Below, in pieces: positions 27,055 through 36,326 of a DNA stretch of 58,851 nucleotides (within the stretch, counting starts at the first letter, position 1; every line of letters starts with the position of its first letter). A program made the position numbers and the translations under genes. The stretch is from Deltaproteobacteria bacterium. GTDB taxonomy: Bacteria; Desulfobacterota_D; UBA1144; Nemesobacterales; CSP1-2. Location: the NCBI GenBank assembly GCA_016187835.1, contig JACPIY010000073.1:1-58851 (forward strand). The letters run 5' to 3'. The notes below the pieces were generated by a model. That model was not told the DNA's origin, did not search any database, and saw only the letters and a program-made list of their open reading frames with translations.

Positions 27055-27747
27055 ATGGAGGTGCCTATTCTTGTTGTTACATTAGGCTCAAAAACCGTTG
27101 AGAAAAGAAAGCTTGACCAGGAGATGATCTCCATAGGAAGGGTGCAGGAGAACGATATTGTAATAAACAACCTTTCTGTCTCAAGGTATCACGCAATAAT
27201 CTACAACAAAGGGGGCAAGGTGGTTATAAAAGACATGGGGAGTTCAAATGGTACCTTTGTAAACGGGGCAAAAGTTGACGAAGCCGATTTGTGGATCGGC
27301 GATGTAGTTTTAATTGGTAAACACGTAATTAAGTTTAGTAAGGAGGAAGACCAAAGACCTGGTGACGACCTTGCTTTCCAGCGTGAGGGGGGCACGGTTA
27401 TGGTTGATGCTAGAACTCAGGAGAAATTTTTAGAGAAATTAAAAAGCGACCCGTTCAAAGTCCCCCGGCTTATCCTTTCCAGTGGCAGAGAGATTGAAAT
27501 TAACAGCGACTACTTTACAGTCGGCAAAGGAGAAAATTCAAACTTGAAGATAGACGGACTTTTTATAAAAAACCCTCATGCAAAAATCATCAAGCTGCCC
27601 GATGATACATACAGGATAATTAGCATGGGGTCTTTTCTAAGACCGAGTACGGTAAATGGAAGTAAGGTAAAAGAAAAAGTCCTTAGAGACGGAGATATCA
27701 TTAAAATAGGCGGAAATGAGATGATGTTTGTAATGACAAAAAGATAG
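27055..27747 (+). CDS. Double FHA-domain protein
   Basis: A 230-residue protein with two forkhead-associated domains. The first (about 20-85) has the full phosphothreonine-binding set: ISIGRVQENDIVINN, VSRYHAII and SSNGTFVNG. The second (about 140-228) is degenerate: FTVGKGENSNLKI, then NPHAKII, and ending near STVNGSKV, so it may be structural. FHA domains recognise phosphothreonine peptides made by Hanks kinases. The kinase and its phosphatase follow directly, 8 bp and about 50 bp apart, as one operon. Together they form a phosphorylation module. Type VI secretion clusters carry such trios, but no such genes occur here. Confidence 0.88.
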   Translation: MEVPILVVTLGSKTVEKRKLDQEMISIGRVQENDIVINNLSVSRYHAIIYNKGGKVVIKDMGSSNGTFVNGAKVDEADLWIGDVVLIGKHVIKFSKEEDQRPGDDLAFQREGGTVMVDARTQEKFLEKLKSDPFKVPRLILSSGREIEINSDYFTVGKGENSNLKIDGLFIKNPHAKIIKLPDDTYRIISMGSFLRPSTVNGSKVKEKVLRDGDIIKIGGNEMMFVMTKR

Positions 27748-27755
27748 CTTAAATC

Positions 27756-28577
27756 ATGAAAGAAAAAAACAAGGATTTTGAAATATGTAGCCTGAGTGAC
27801 ATCGGAAAGAAAAGAAAAAATAACGAGGATTCCTTTCTCTATACGCAGATAGAAGGAGAAAACGGGAGCCAGGCATATCTTTTGGCGGTAGCGGATGGGA
27901 TGGGGGGACATTTGGGAGGCGAGGTAGCGAGCCGGTGTGTAGTTGAGACATTGAGGGAATACGTTACTTCAAATCCGATGGGAGACAATATACCTCTTAT
28001 TTTAAAGGGAGCTATAACCGATGCTAACCGTTCTATTCATGATATGTCCTGCCAAACCCCTGAACTCAGAGGAATGGGTTCTACCTGTACAGCGGTGCTC
28101 TGCGCTCACGGAAGGGCGTATGTTGCCCATGTAGGTGACAGCCGAGCATATTTGGTTAGAAAATGTGATGTGAGGAGAATAACGAAAGACCACACGGTTG
28201 CCGAGCGGATGGTTGAATCCGGAATTATAACTGCTGAGGAGGCTAAGGTTTGTCCGGAAAGGAATGCGCTCTTAAGAGCCGTTGGGCCTAATAATGAAGT
28301 TGAAGTGGACTTGATACCTCCTATTGATATAACGCCTGGGGATGTTTTCGTCCTCTGCTCGGACGGTCTTACGGAGTTTGTAAGGGAAGACGAAATAGGA
28401 AATATTGTAACACTCTATCCACCTTCAAAAGCCTGTGATGTGCTTGTTAATATCGCCAATAACCGCGGAGGAACGGATAATATTACAGTTCAGGTTGCAA
28501 GGATTTTAGCAAACTCAAAAAAGCCCTCTCAAATATTATCCGGAGTAAAGAGTCTTTTTACGTTGGCAAAGTGGTAA
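27756..28577 (+). CDS. PP2C-family serine/threonine phosphatase
   Basis: A 273-residue metal-dependent phosphatase. The canonical PPM motifs appear in order: DIGKKRKNNEDSF, ADGMGGHLGGEVAS, GSTCTAVL, HVGDSRAYLV, LCSDGLTEFV and RGGTDNITVQV. The conserved aspartates chelate the Mn/Mg pair that hydrolyses phosphoserine and phosphothreonine. It lies between the FHA protein and the kinase in one operon and should reverse the kinase's phosphorylation. The start codon is 8 bp after the previous stop. All motifs are intact, so it is probably active. Confidence 0.94.
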   Translation: MKEKNKDFEICSLSDIGKKRKNNEDSFLYTQIEGENGSQAYLLAVADGMGGHLGGEVASRCVVETLREYVTSNPMGDNIPLILKGAITDANRSIHDMSCQTPELRGMGSTCTAVLCAHGRAYVAHVGDSRAYLVRKCDVRRITKDHTVAERMVESGIITAEEAKVCPERNALLRAVGPNNEVEVDLIPPIDITPGDVFVLCSDGLTEFVREDEIGNIVTLYPPSKACDVLVNIANNRGGTDNITVQVARILANSKKPSQILSGVKSLFTLAKW

Positions 28578-28621
28578 GAAGTCCTTCCGAGTTATTTTAA
28601 GGAAGCTTTTTCCATGGATAA

Positions 28622-30421
28622 GTGGATAATATGATTGGAAAGACAGTCAGCAACTACAGGATAACCGAGGAGATTGGAAATGGCGGTATGGGCAGAGTCT
28701 ATAAAGCTATCCATTTAACTCTGGATCGTGTAGTCGCTATGAAAATGATCCATCCCGGCTTGTTGGGCGACCTGGAGGTTATTAGTAGGTTTTGTAAGGA
28801 AGCAAAAATCCAGGCCCAGTTAAACCATCCGAATATAGTTACGGTCTACGACTTCCTCGAGGTTAGCGGCGGCTACTTTATCATTATGGAATACGTTTAT
28901 GGGGAGAGTCTTGGTAAAATACTCTCAAAACAGGGAGCTTTTGAAGCCCATGTTGCCGTTTCTGTATTCAAACAGATTCTCGATGGGATTGATTACGCCC
29001 ATTCAAAAGGCGTAATCCATAGAGATATAAAACCAAACAATTTTATTTTAACCCCTGGCTTTGTGAAAATTACGGATTTTGGCATCGCTCAAATTATATG
29101 TGATACAGGACTTACCATGACGGGTGCTGTTCTTGGAACCCCCAAATACATGTCTCCAGAACAAATCCTCGGGAGGAAAATAGATCATAGAACGGATATT
29201 TATTCTCTAGGAGTCACTTTTTATGAAATGCTTACTGGTTGCGTTCCCTTTAGTAGCCATAACGGCTCTGATTATGAAATAAAACGATGCCATGTGGAGT
29301 CTCCTCCCCCTCTTCTTTCAGAGATAAAACCCGATATATCCGGTGAACTAGCGAATATAGTGCTAAAGGCGCTTTCAAAAAAACCTGAGGAGCGATTTCA
29401 AACGGCTGATGATTTTAGATTGGCTCTTGAGAAAATATGTGAGAATAAGAAAGAAATAATACCAGCGAGGAATGACCATTTAAATTTAGTTAACAAAGAC
29501 TTAATAGATAGCTTGGGCGAGACACTAATAAACAGAAAGGACAAATTAGAGAGCCTTTCTGACGGGGAAGAGGATTTTGATGAGAAAGGTGATCTTAATA
29601 TTACTCCCTACCCGACTCTTCTACTCTCCCTTCATCGTGAGAGGAGAACCGGATTTCTCATTCTCGATTCCGAGATCAAACTTAGAGTTTATTTTCTAGA
29701 GGGTTTTATGGTTTTTGTTGAAGGAGAGGATCCCCGTCTTGCTTTAGGGGAGATGTTGGTAGAAAAATCAAAAATCACTAAAGTAGAGCAGCAAAAGGCG
29801 GTGAGCTTTGCGCATGAGACAGGACTAAAGATAGGCGAGGCACTTATTAAAATGAGAAAAATCTCACCGCATGAACTAAACAGCGCACTCGAAACTCAAA
29901 TTAAAGAAAAGCTCGTTGAGGGGTTTAGGTGTAAAAGTGGATTTTACGGATTCAAGAATACAGGGAACTTCACTATAGAAGCTATGTATAAGATCCATCC
30001 CATGCAGGTAATATATGAAGGTGTAAATCGGTTTATCAGGAACGGTGAAATTCCACAGAATTCATTATATGACATGAATTCTTCCATTTTTCCAAACCCG
30101 GATATGAGGGAGGAATTGAAAAACTTAGTTTTCCAATCCACCAAAGAGTTAAAGCTTCTTGATCTTATTAGAGGACGACTTTCACTCAAGGAAATAATTT
30201 CCATGAGCCCACTTAACCCAAGCGATACTTTGAGGTTTTTATATTTTCTTAGTTTGGCTGAATTGGTGGGAATCCGTGGTGAGAATTTTATATTTGAAGA
30301 TAAAAGACAGCTTAAAAAGGGTATTACACCTACGTCGGATAAGACCGAACTACTAACTGAACAAGAGATAAAAAAACTCCGCGGACAGGCCTCCTTCAGA
30401 GAACAGCTCAAAAAGCATTAA
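28622..30421 (+). CDS. Hanks-type Ser/Thr kinase with C-terminal DUF4388 (PATAN) domain
   Basis: A 599-residue protein. The kinase domain (about 10-270) has the P-loop IGNGGMGRVYKA, the VAIK-type Lys41 in VVAMKMI, the catalytic loop HRDIKPNNF, DFGIAQ, and the APE-type SPEQ. No membrane helix is seen, unlike PknB kinases. Residues about 300-430 (TGFLILDSEIKLRVYFLEG, then two weak repeats around LGEMLVEKSKI and IGEALIKMRKI) match DUF4388, the PATAN domain of bacterial gliding and signalling proteins. The C-terminal third is unassigned. GTG at 28622 and ATG at 28631 both suit the N-terminus. It is the third gene of the FHA-phosphatase-kinase operon. Confidence 0.88.
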   Translation: MDNMIGKTVSNYRITEEIGNGGMGRVYKAIHLTLDRVVAMKMIHPGLLGDLEVISRFCKEAKIQAQLNHPNIVTVYDFLEVSGGYFIIMEYVYGESLGKILSKQGAFEAHVAVSVFKQILDGIDYAHSKGVIHRDIKPNNFILTPGFVKITDFGIAQIICDTGLTMTGAVLGTPKYMSPEQILGRKIDHRTDIYSLGVTFYEMLTGCVPFSSHNGSDYEIKRCHVESPPPLLSEIKPDISGELANIVLKALSKKPEERFQTADDFRLALEKICENKKEIIPARNDHLNLVNKDLIDSLGETLINRKDKLESLSDGEEDFDEKGDLNITPYPTLLLSLHRERRTGFLILDSEIKLRVYFLEGFMVFVEGEDPRLALGEMLVEKSKITKVEQQKAVSFAHETGLKIGEALIKMRKISPHELNSALETQIKEKLVEGFRCKSGFYGFKNTGNFTIEAMYKIHPMQVIYEGVNRFIRNGEIPQNSLYDMNSSIFPNPDMREELKNLVFQSTKELKLLDLIRGRLSLKEIISMSPLNPSDTLRFLYFLSLAELVGIRGENFIFEDKRQLKKGITPTSDKTELLTEQEIKKLRGQASFREQLKKH

Positions 30422-30711
30422 AAGTTTTTCTTTTTCGGGATTCCGAATAAAAATTTGAAATACTATTTTTATTGACTTTTAGAAAGTCCCAGTCAATGCC
30501 ACATATTACAACGAGTTTACAGAGGTTTTTATTAAAAACTTTTTCTACCTTCTCTCTGTCCTCTGGGGAAAATAGAATTGTATTTAATCTTTTTACTCTA
30601 AAATTGGTATAAGGACAATAATATAGTGAATTTTGGTAGTAACTTGGTATTATTTAAGATAATATTAAATTCTCCGTGATGTAATATATATTTATTAGAA
30701 AGGAGGGTTAA

Positions 30712-31542
30712 ATGCTAAAAGGCAACTTTCAACTTTACGGCTTACCGGCAATATTAAGAATATTTATAGGAATAATAATATTTATGCATTCCATGCCGCT
30801 TCTAGCCGAAGACTATAACTCTTATATCCAGCAAGGAGATAAATATTATGAGCAGTTTGATAATCAAAAAGCTCTAGAGGAATATAAAAAGGCCTATGAA
30901 ATTTTCCCAAACAGCTTTGAATCGCTAATGAAACTAACGCGCGCATATAATGATTTTGGTGAAGACATAAAAGGTTTAAAGTTCAGACCGGAAGACGAAT
31001 CAGATTCAAATAAGAAGTTTGAAGAATATTTCAGGACTGCCGCTAAGTATGCTGAACTGCTTCAAAAGGGATTTCCCGACAAAGCGGATTCGTATTTTTT
31101 GCTTGCTGCAACTTATGGACATCTTGCGCTTTTTAAAGACGGTAAAGAAAAAGTTAAGCTTGCAAGAGACGTTGAGAAGAATTCCAAAAAGGCCATTCAG
31201 ATTGATTCAAAATTTATTCCGGCCTATATTGTTCTAGGAGTCTACTATCGCGAAGTTGCCAACCTAAACTGGGCTCTAAAAGCATTTGCGAGAACCCTAT
31301 TCGGCGGGTTACCCAACGGAACGGATAAAGACTCGGAAAAGACCCTTCTAAAAGCTGTTCAGCTAAATCCACAAATCATTCATACTCGCTTTGAGCTGGC
31401 AAAAACCTACGAGGCTATGGGAGAAGAAGATAAAGTTGCTGAACAACTTAAGGAAATTATTGATCTGCCAATCCTTGATCATCAAGATAAAACGATAAAA
31501 GCAGAAGCAAAAAAGGAACTACAGAGATTGGTAAAACGGTAA
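30712..31542 (+). CDS. Periplasmic TPR protein resembling RMDN
   Basis: A 276-residue protein. The first 33 residues form a signal peptide ending near PLLAEDYN. The rest is helical tetratricopeptide-like repeats (YIQQGDKYYEQFDNQKAL, then YEIFPNSFESLMKLTRAY). The later segment, with EVANLNWALKAFARTLFGGLPNGT and the closing LKEIIDLPILDHQDKTIKAEA, resembles the eukaryotic RMDN (regulator of microtubule dynamics) family and its bacterial homologues. GAAAGGAGGG lies before the ATG. The gene lies 290 bp after the kinase operon, in an AT-rich gap that shows no other gene. Function in bacteria is not known. Confidence 0.8.
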   Translation: MLKGNFQLYGLPAILRIFIGIIIFMHSMPLLAEDYNSYIQQGDKYYEQFDNQKALEEYKKAYEIFPNSFESLMKLTRAYNDFGEDIKGLKFRPEDESDSNKKFEEYFRTAAKYAELLQKGFPDKADSYFLLAATYGHLALFKDGKEKVKLARDVEKNSKKAIQIDSKFIPAYIVLGVYYREVANLNWALKAFARTLFGGLPNGTDKDSEKTLLKAVQLNPQIIHTRFELAKTYEAMGEEDKVAEQLKEIIDLPILDHQDKTIKAEAKKELQRLVKR

Positions 31543-31590
31543 GAATAAAATATTAATCCGCTAATAGATAATCTGACTGGATAGCTAATT

Positions 31591-31618
31591 GTAGAGAACG
31601 CATATATGCGTTCCCTAG
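31591..31618. repeat. Near-perfect 28-bp palindrome
   Basis: The core GAACGCATATATGCGTTC is perfect over 18 bp. The outer bases GTAGA / CCTAG keep the family's ends with two mismatches. The core is the same type as at 25855-25882. Confidence 0.9.
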
Positions 31619-31709
31619 CATGTTTGTTCCCTGATCAAATTTTCAAAAATCATTAGGATCCCACTACAATTTATTCTTATATTAAATTCACGTTATACTA
31701 AAACGACTC

Positions 31710-33416
31710 ATGCAGATATTAGATGAAAAATACTCAAGGCTCATACTGGAAGAAAAAGCTCTTTTAGAATCGCTTTCCGCCGAGATAAGAGCACTCAACT
31801 ACCAAGAACTCCAGAATAAACTAAAAGTAGTACGGGAAAATCTGGAAAATCTCTTCTCTATTGTATTTATAGGCGAGTTCAGCACTGGGAAATCTTCCGT
31901 AATTAACGCACTTTTGGGAGAAAAGATTCTCCCTGAAGGGATAACTCCGACAACGGACAAGATAACGATTTTAAAACACGGTGATGTAAGGGAGGAATAC
32001 CTGGAGAATGGAAACTATTACTTATCAATTCCTGAAAATCGGTTAAAGGGGTTTGTCATAGTGGATACCCCTGGGACAAATGTTACGATTGAGCAACACG
32101 AACAAATTACCCAGGAGTTCATACCCAAGGCCGACATAGTGTTTTTTGTCATAGGTGCTGAGCGCGCCGTGACTGGAAGCGAGGCAAAGCTTATAAAATT
32201 TATTAAAGAGGATTGGCTAAAAAACATAGTATTTCTTCTAAATAAGATAGATATTGCAGAAACCGATGAGGAACTTAACAAACTCATCCAATACTCAAAG
32301 GGAGAAATCGAACGCATATTTAAGATAAAGCCCTTTCTTATGCCCGTTTCTGCAAAGTTCGCTATTCAGGGGAAACAGTTCAAGAATCCTGAACTCTATT
32401 CGAGAAGCGGATTCCAAAAACTTGATGAATATATATTTAAAACGCTCGGAGAAGAAGAGCGGATCAGGATGAAGATAAAAGGCTCTTCAGAAATTGCTCT
32501 CAATCTCGGCAGTGAGACCGAAAAAGCCCTGTCTGCTCATCTCGATAAAATATCGGGAGATACAGAACGATTAGGCGAGTTTGAAATTAGACTTGAAGGC
32601 ATGAAGGGAGAGGTCTTAGAAAACTCAAAGCAGTTTACGGAAAGAATACGGAGCAGACTTTTAGAATTTAAGACAAGGGGGATAGAGTTCATTGACGAGC
32701 TGATAAGGTTTGAGAACGTGCTGAAGCTCATTAGAAAAGAGAAAGTCGCAAAGGAGTTTGAATCCCAAGTTTCCTCTCAAACTGTGAAGGAATTGGAGAT
32801 GGACCTTGAGGCTATGGTAAGTTGGGCTGAGCGGTCGTCAAGAACCCTTATGGACAGCGCTATAGACTTTTATCGTAAGTCCATTCAACCGGAGGCTCTT
32901 AAAAATGGAACGGGATTTTCATCCAATAGAATGCAGCTTATAGATACCGTAAGGTCTGAGCTTGAGCTTAGGCGCAAACAGATTGACCCTACCATCCTAG
33001 GAGGTAATCTTGTGGATTCTGCGAGGGGTGCGGTGGCTTCGGTTTTGGGAGTTCAGGTGGGATCTCTCGCGCTTGGTGCTGCGGTTATTTCGGCTTTCTC
33101 ATCCCTTATAGTGGATATAACCGGAATACTCACGACGATTGCCATTATGGCTACGGCTTTTGCCATACTTCCCAAAAAAAGAAGGGATGCTATGAGGGAG
33201 TTTGGTACTAAGGTTGATACTTTGATACAAGAGCTTACTGGGAGTATAAGCTCTCAGTTTGAACGCGACCTCGACGGTATAAAAACCCAGGTTCTCGACT
33301 CCTTGATACCGCTTAAAACCTTCTACAAAACCCAGCAGAAAAAACTAACTGAGTCTAGAGAAAGAGTGGGAGAGATTGAGGGGAAGTTTAGGGAGATCAA
33401 GAATGGAGTAAATTAA
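31710..33416 (+). CDS. Dynamin-like GTPase
   Basis: A 568-residue membrane-active GTPase. The G1 loop GEFSTGKSSVINAL (55-68) is typical of dynamins, followed by G2 ITPTTDKIT, G3 DTPGTN and G4 NKID. Long helical regions follow. A C-terminal hydrophobic segment of two helices at about 445-490 (SLALGAAVISAFSSLIV and then TGILTTIAIMATAFAIL) would bind or insert into the membrane. Bacterial dynamin-like proteins remodel or fuse membranes and often occur as tandem pairs. A decayed copy of this gene's 3' end is found at 37228-37438. No strong ribosome-binding site precedes the ATG. Confidence 0.88.
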   Translation: MQILDEKYSRLILEEKALLESLSAEIRALNYQELQNKLKVVRENLENLFSIVFIGEFSTGKSSVINALLGEKILPEGITPTTDKITILKHGDVREEYLENGNYYLSIPENRLKGFVIVDTPGTNVTIEQHEQITQEFIPKADIVFFVIGAERAVTGSEAKLIKFIKEDWLKNIVFLLNKIDIAETDEELNKLIQYSKGEIERIFKIKPFLMPVSAKFAIQGKQFKNPELYSRSGFQKLDEYIFKTLGEEERIRMKIKGSSEIALNLGSETEKALSAHLDKISGDTERLGEFEIRLEGMKGEVLENSKQFTERIRSRLLEFKTRGIEFIDELIRFENVLKLIRKEKVAKEFESQVSSQTVKELEMDLEAMVSWAERSSRTLMDSAIDFYRKSIQPEALKNGTGFSSNRMQLIDTVRSELELRRKQIDPTILGGNLVDSARGAVASVLGVQVGSLALGAAVISAFSSLIVDITGILTTIAIMATAFAILPKKRRDAMREFGTKVDTLIQELTGSISSQFERDLDGIKTQVLDSLIPLKTFYKTQQKKLTESRERVGEIEGKFREIKNGVN

Positions 33417-33495
33417 TAATTGTTTTGGCAGCTAAGAATTAGTTTTACAAATATTTTGCTCACATCCTTTTCGCTATTGCATCAAGAGGTGTTAA

Positions 33496-35208
33496 TTGAA
33501 TACATCCAGAGGCAAAGAAGGAAAAAGGTGTAATTATATAGATAATACTTTATCATGGGTAAAAACTTGGATTTGGGAGAAAGGATGGTTTGTGATATTT
33601 ATTGCCTTATTTCTCGCATGGCGAATTTGGATACTACCAGATGAAGCAATGCCATCAATTAGTGAAAAGAATCAACAAACACTCTATTTGCTAAGTGCAA
33701 TTGCACAGTCCCTAGCTGCTGTACTAGCTCTAGTTTTTACTATATCTCTAGTAGTTGCTCAACTTTCCTCAAAGTATTCTCACCGTTTACTAGCAAGCTT
33801 CTTTGATAAGTCAACTATTTTTTATATCCTTCTCTTCATAATCTCTGTATTACTACCGTTCTGGATTCTTTCTCAACCTGAGATTAATGATGTTCCTGTA
33901 AAGTTTTCATTAATCTTATCTGTTATCTGTTTACTTTTTCTTATTCCATACTTTCTGCGATTCAAGGAGAAACTTGATCCCGAGAGAATAATTGAGGACT
34001 TAAAGAAAAAGTCACTGAAACAATTCAAAGTTAATCCAATGAAGGAACCTGAAGAGATAGTTAACATTGATAACTTTATAATGAGCGCCTTCATATTCAA
34101 GGATTATGATACCTTCAACAGAGGGATAGAATCCTTGAAATCGTTAGCCATTCTTACACTTGAGTCATCAGATTATCAAATTGATGAAAGATGAAACCAA
34201 AAGTTAATGGTATTTCAGTTCATAGTCGAGAGACTTGCTGAAATTGGTCTCGTAACCATAGAAGATCCAAGAGCTCCTTTAAAGGTGACTGATGCTCTAT
34301 TTCGAATCGGAAAGAAAGGAATTCATCAAAACTTAGATGAATTCGCTTCCTACATTTGTAGCCATCTAGGAAGAATTGGTATCAAGGCAGCACAAAAGGG
34401 CATAACAAATATCATAATGGATTCTGGGAGAGGTGTAATTAATTGCTTATACGGCTTAGCTATTGAGGTTGTAAAAAAGAAAAATGAAGATGTTGCAGTT
34501 TACTCTGGTCAGTGCCTCGCTGATATTGCTATTGATGCAGCTCAAAATAATCTTCTTCAAATTGCAGAAAATGCAGCCACTATGTTATATACCATCAGTC
34601 ATAAGGCTGTGAAAAGCAAAATGAAATTTGCTACAAGCTTGACTTATCAATTAGGAAGGATTGGTCATGAAACAGTAGAGCAGGGTTTTGAGTACCCGAA
34701 TTTCATTCCTACACACCTTAGCCACCTTGGAGCTGATGCAGCAGATAGAGGACTCGAAGAAACATCATTGGAAGCCTCTAACATCCTATGTGGCATGGGA
34801 CGAAGAGCTGTAGAAAAAGGGCTAAAGGTGGCTTTAGAGTCAATTACAAGATGCTTGGAAGACGTTGGTAAAAAATCTATAGAGAATTCCTTAATAGAAA
34901 CTACTCGATCTGTTTCAAATGGATTGTGTGAAATTGCTATCATGTGCAATAGGCAGAGTTTAGATGCTATGTCCCGCAGAGCTTTAGTATTTTTCATAGG
35001 ATTGGGCGACCGTGCTACATTGAAAAATAATGAAGAAATTAAACGGGTTATCGCTTCTCAAATAAACGAAGTAGAAAGAAAGGTGGGAGCTGATTTTGTA
35101 AACATAGGCTTTAATTACATGCCTTCATATTTTTCTAATCGTCAAGATATTCAACAGGTTTTAACGGAGTTCCAACAATTTTATGAAAATGAGAAATCTA
35201 AGCTATAA
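33496..35208 (+). pseudogene. Two-TM protein with about 23-residue tandem helical repeats, interrupted by an in-frame TGA
   Basis: The first 232 residues and the 333 that follow are in one frame, separated only by TGA at 34192-34194 and a few codons. The N-terminal part has three hydrophobic segments: IFIALFLAWRIWI, LLSAIAQSLAAVLALVFTI and YILLFIISVLLPF, in a DUF2254-like arrangement. The C-terminal part is built of about nine tandem repeats of 22-23 residues. Each has the pattern L-x-x-I/L-G-x-x-A followed by G-L/F, for example QCLADIAIDAAQNNL, YQLGRIGHETVEQGF, NILCGMGRRAVEKGL and RCLEDVGKKSIENSL. I do not recognise the repeat. A TTG start with AGAGGTG upstream opens the frame. Either a nonsense mutation or, less likely, two genes. 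Confidence 0.6.
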
Positions 35209-35308
35209 AAATCACAGGGATTATAAATAATTTATAAGTTTTCAAAAAGAAATTGGGAATATGTCGACTACTATCTCTTGATAGCAAATAAGCGAAGGGG
35301 AAAATTTA

Positions 35309-35347
35309 TGGCGGGCGATGCGAGATTCGAACCCCCGACCTCTGGCT
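35309..35347 (-). tRNA. 3' fragment of a tRNA-Arg, probable attachment-site remnant
   Basis: On the minus strand this is the last 39 nt of the tRNA-Arg seen at 38469-38541, from the 3' strand of the anticodon stem (AGCCAGAGGTC) through the T arm (GGGGGTTCGAATC) to ATCGCCC-G-CCA. Similarity stops exactly in the anticodon-loop region. Because integrases commonly recombine there, it looks like an att remnant. It cannot be a functional tRNA. Confidence 0.7.
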
Positions 35348-35414
35348 AAAGTTACCGGAGACATTCGGGTATCCGAAGCAACCAATAAAATACTGTTATC
35401 GAAATTTGTAGCAT

Positions 35415-35746
35415 TCATTTCTGTAAAATTTCTATGATCTTTTTGATAACTTCAGTGATTTTACAGGGTTAAGATGACCCGCTCGATATAATATAATCTG
35501 CCGGTCTGCTGTAAATAGACGATTTGGCCTAACATTACTCTTTTGCTTCAAAGTTCCTGTTTCAAAGTCGCTATCATCAATTAGGATCGCATAACTGTCT
35601 TTAATCTGTCGGCTGGTTATTTGACAGAGGATCAAATCATCGCCCTTTAGTTCCGCTACAATCAGAGCAGGCCGTCTCTTGGCTTGTGTCAAATCCGAAA
35701 ATGGGAAAGGAACAACCACCACATCCCCTCTTACAAATCTCGCCAA
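35415..35746 (-). pseudogene. PemK/MazF-type mRNA interferase toxin, frameshifted near its end
   Basis: The open frame (35432-35746) gives 104 residues with the PemK hallmarks GDVVVVPFPFSDLTQAKRRPAL and SNVRPNRLFTADRQII. The product would cut mRNA and be held in check by the antitoxin encoded just upstream. Its tail LNPVKSLKLSKRS is atypical. Adding one A to the AAAA run near 35457 gives TEVIKKIIEILQK, the family's usual amphipathic end, with a stop at 35415. The start overlaps the antitoxin stop by 16 bp. A single-base assembly error or a true inactivating change are both possible; the catalytic core is not affected. Confidence 0.7.
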
Positions 35747-35925
35747 GCTTCATCTTCCTCCGGTCTTAGCCAATCTTTCTGAAGGGATGATTCGCTGGCA
35801 ATAGCTGTTTCCAGTTTCTCCATTGCGGCTTTTGTCCTCAGAAAGCGAATGAAGTCTAGGATTTCTTCAAGGAATGACTCTGGAATCTGGTCAAGCTCTT
35901 TTGAGATCAATTCTTTTTTGCTCAT
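35731..35925 (-). CDS. Antitoxin of the PemK pair
   Basis: A 64-residue acidic protein starting MSKKELISKELDQIPESFLEEILDF and ending DWLRPEEDEAWRDL. The helix-rich DUF2281-like layout, the short length and the 16-bp overlap with the PemK toxin gene indicate a type II antitoxin that binds and neutralises the toxin. I chose ATG at 35923-35925, with AAGG upstream. The longer frame to 36129 runs through the tRNA-like copy and translates it, so it is not a real extension. Confidence 0.75.
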   Translation of the reverse strand: MSKKELISKELDQIPESFLEEILDFIRFLRTKAAMEKLETAIASESSLQKDWLRPEEDEAWRDL

Positions 35926-36005
35926 AATCTGTACCTTATTAGATAATATAACATCTCGGTCAACATACAGCAATTTTAAATACGAAAGAATAATGATATA
36001 AGTGG

Positions 36006-36077
36006 CGGCGATGCGGGATTCGAACCCGTGACCTCTGGCTTCGGAGGCCAGCACTCTATCCCCTGAGCTAATCGACT
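36006..36077 (-). pseudogene. Degenerate full-length copy of tRNA-Arg(CCG)
   Basis: The copy keeps the D arm, the anticodon stem-loop with CTCCGAA (anticodon CCG) and the T loop of the intact tRNA at 38469-38541. The acceptor stem has changed: the 5' strand reads AGTCGAT while the 3' strand reads ATCGCCG, giving two mismatches, and the T stem has an A-C pair. It is probably not functional. Same orientation as the intact gene. Confidence 0.7.
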
Positions 36078-36326
36078 GATTTAGCATATAGCTCTGGTTA
36101 GAACGAGCTTTGGGGGTTATTGTTGCCATTGCCGGTTTTACTCATTTACTAATGAATCTTTACATTACCTTGCTCCAGCTACTTAATTTACTTTCTTGAT
36201 GGTGACCAAGACAAAATGTAATATAGTATATATAGGCTTTCGTGACACGGTGAATCTCTCAGCCGTAGGATATTTTGACGAGCTAATGTGGATTGATGAT
36301 AGAGTGGGAGAGGAGTTTTGTTGGTC

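Noticed and set aside
27055-30421. Type VI secretion cluster
   Set aside because: Only the FHA, phosphatase and kinase genes are present; no tss, hcp, vgrG or clpV homologue is visible.
35926-36129. N-terminal extension of the PemK antitoxin
   Set aside because: It translates the degenerate tRNA copy; the ATG at 35925 has a better start context.
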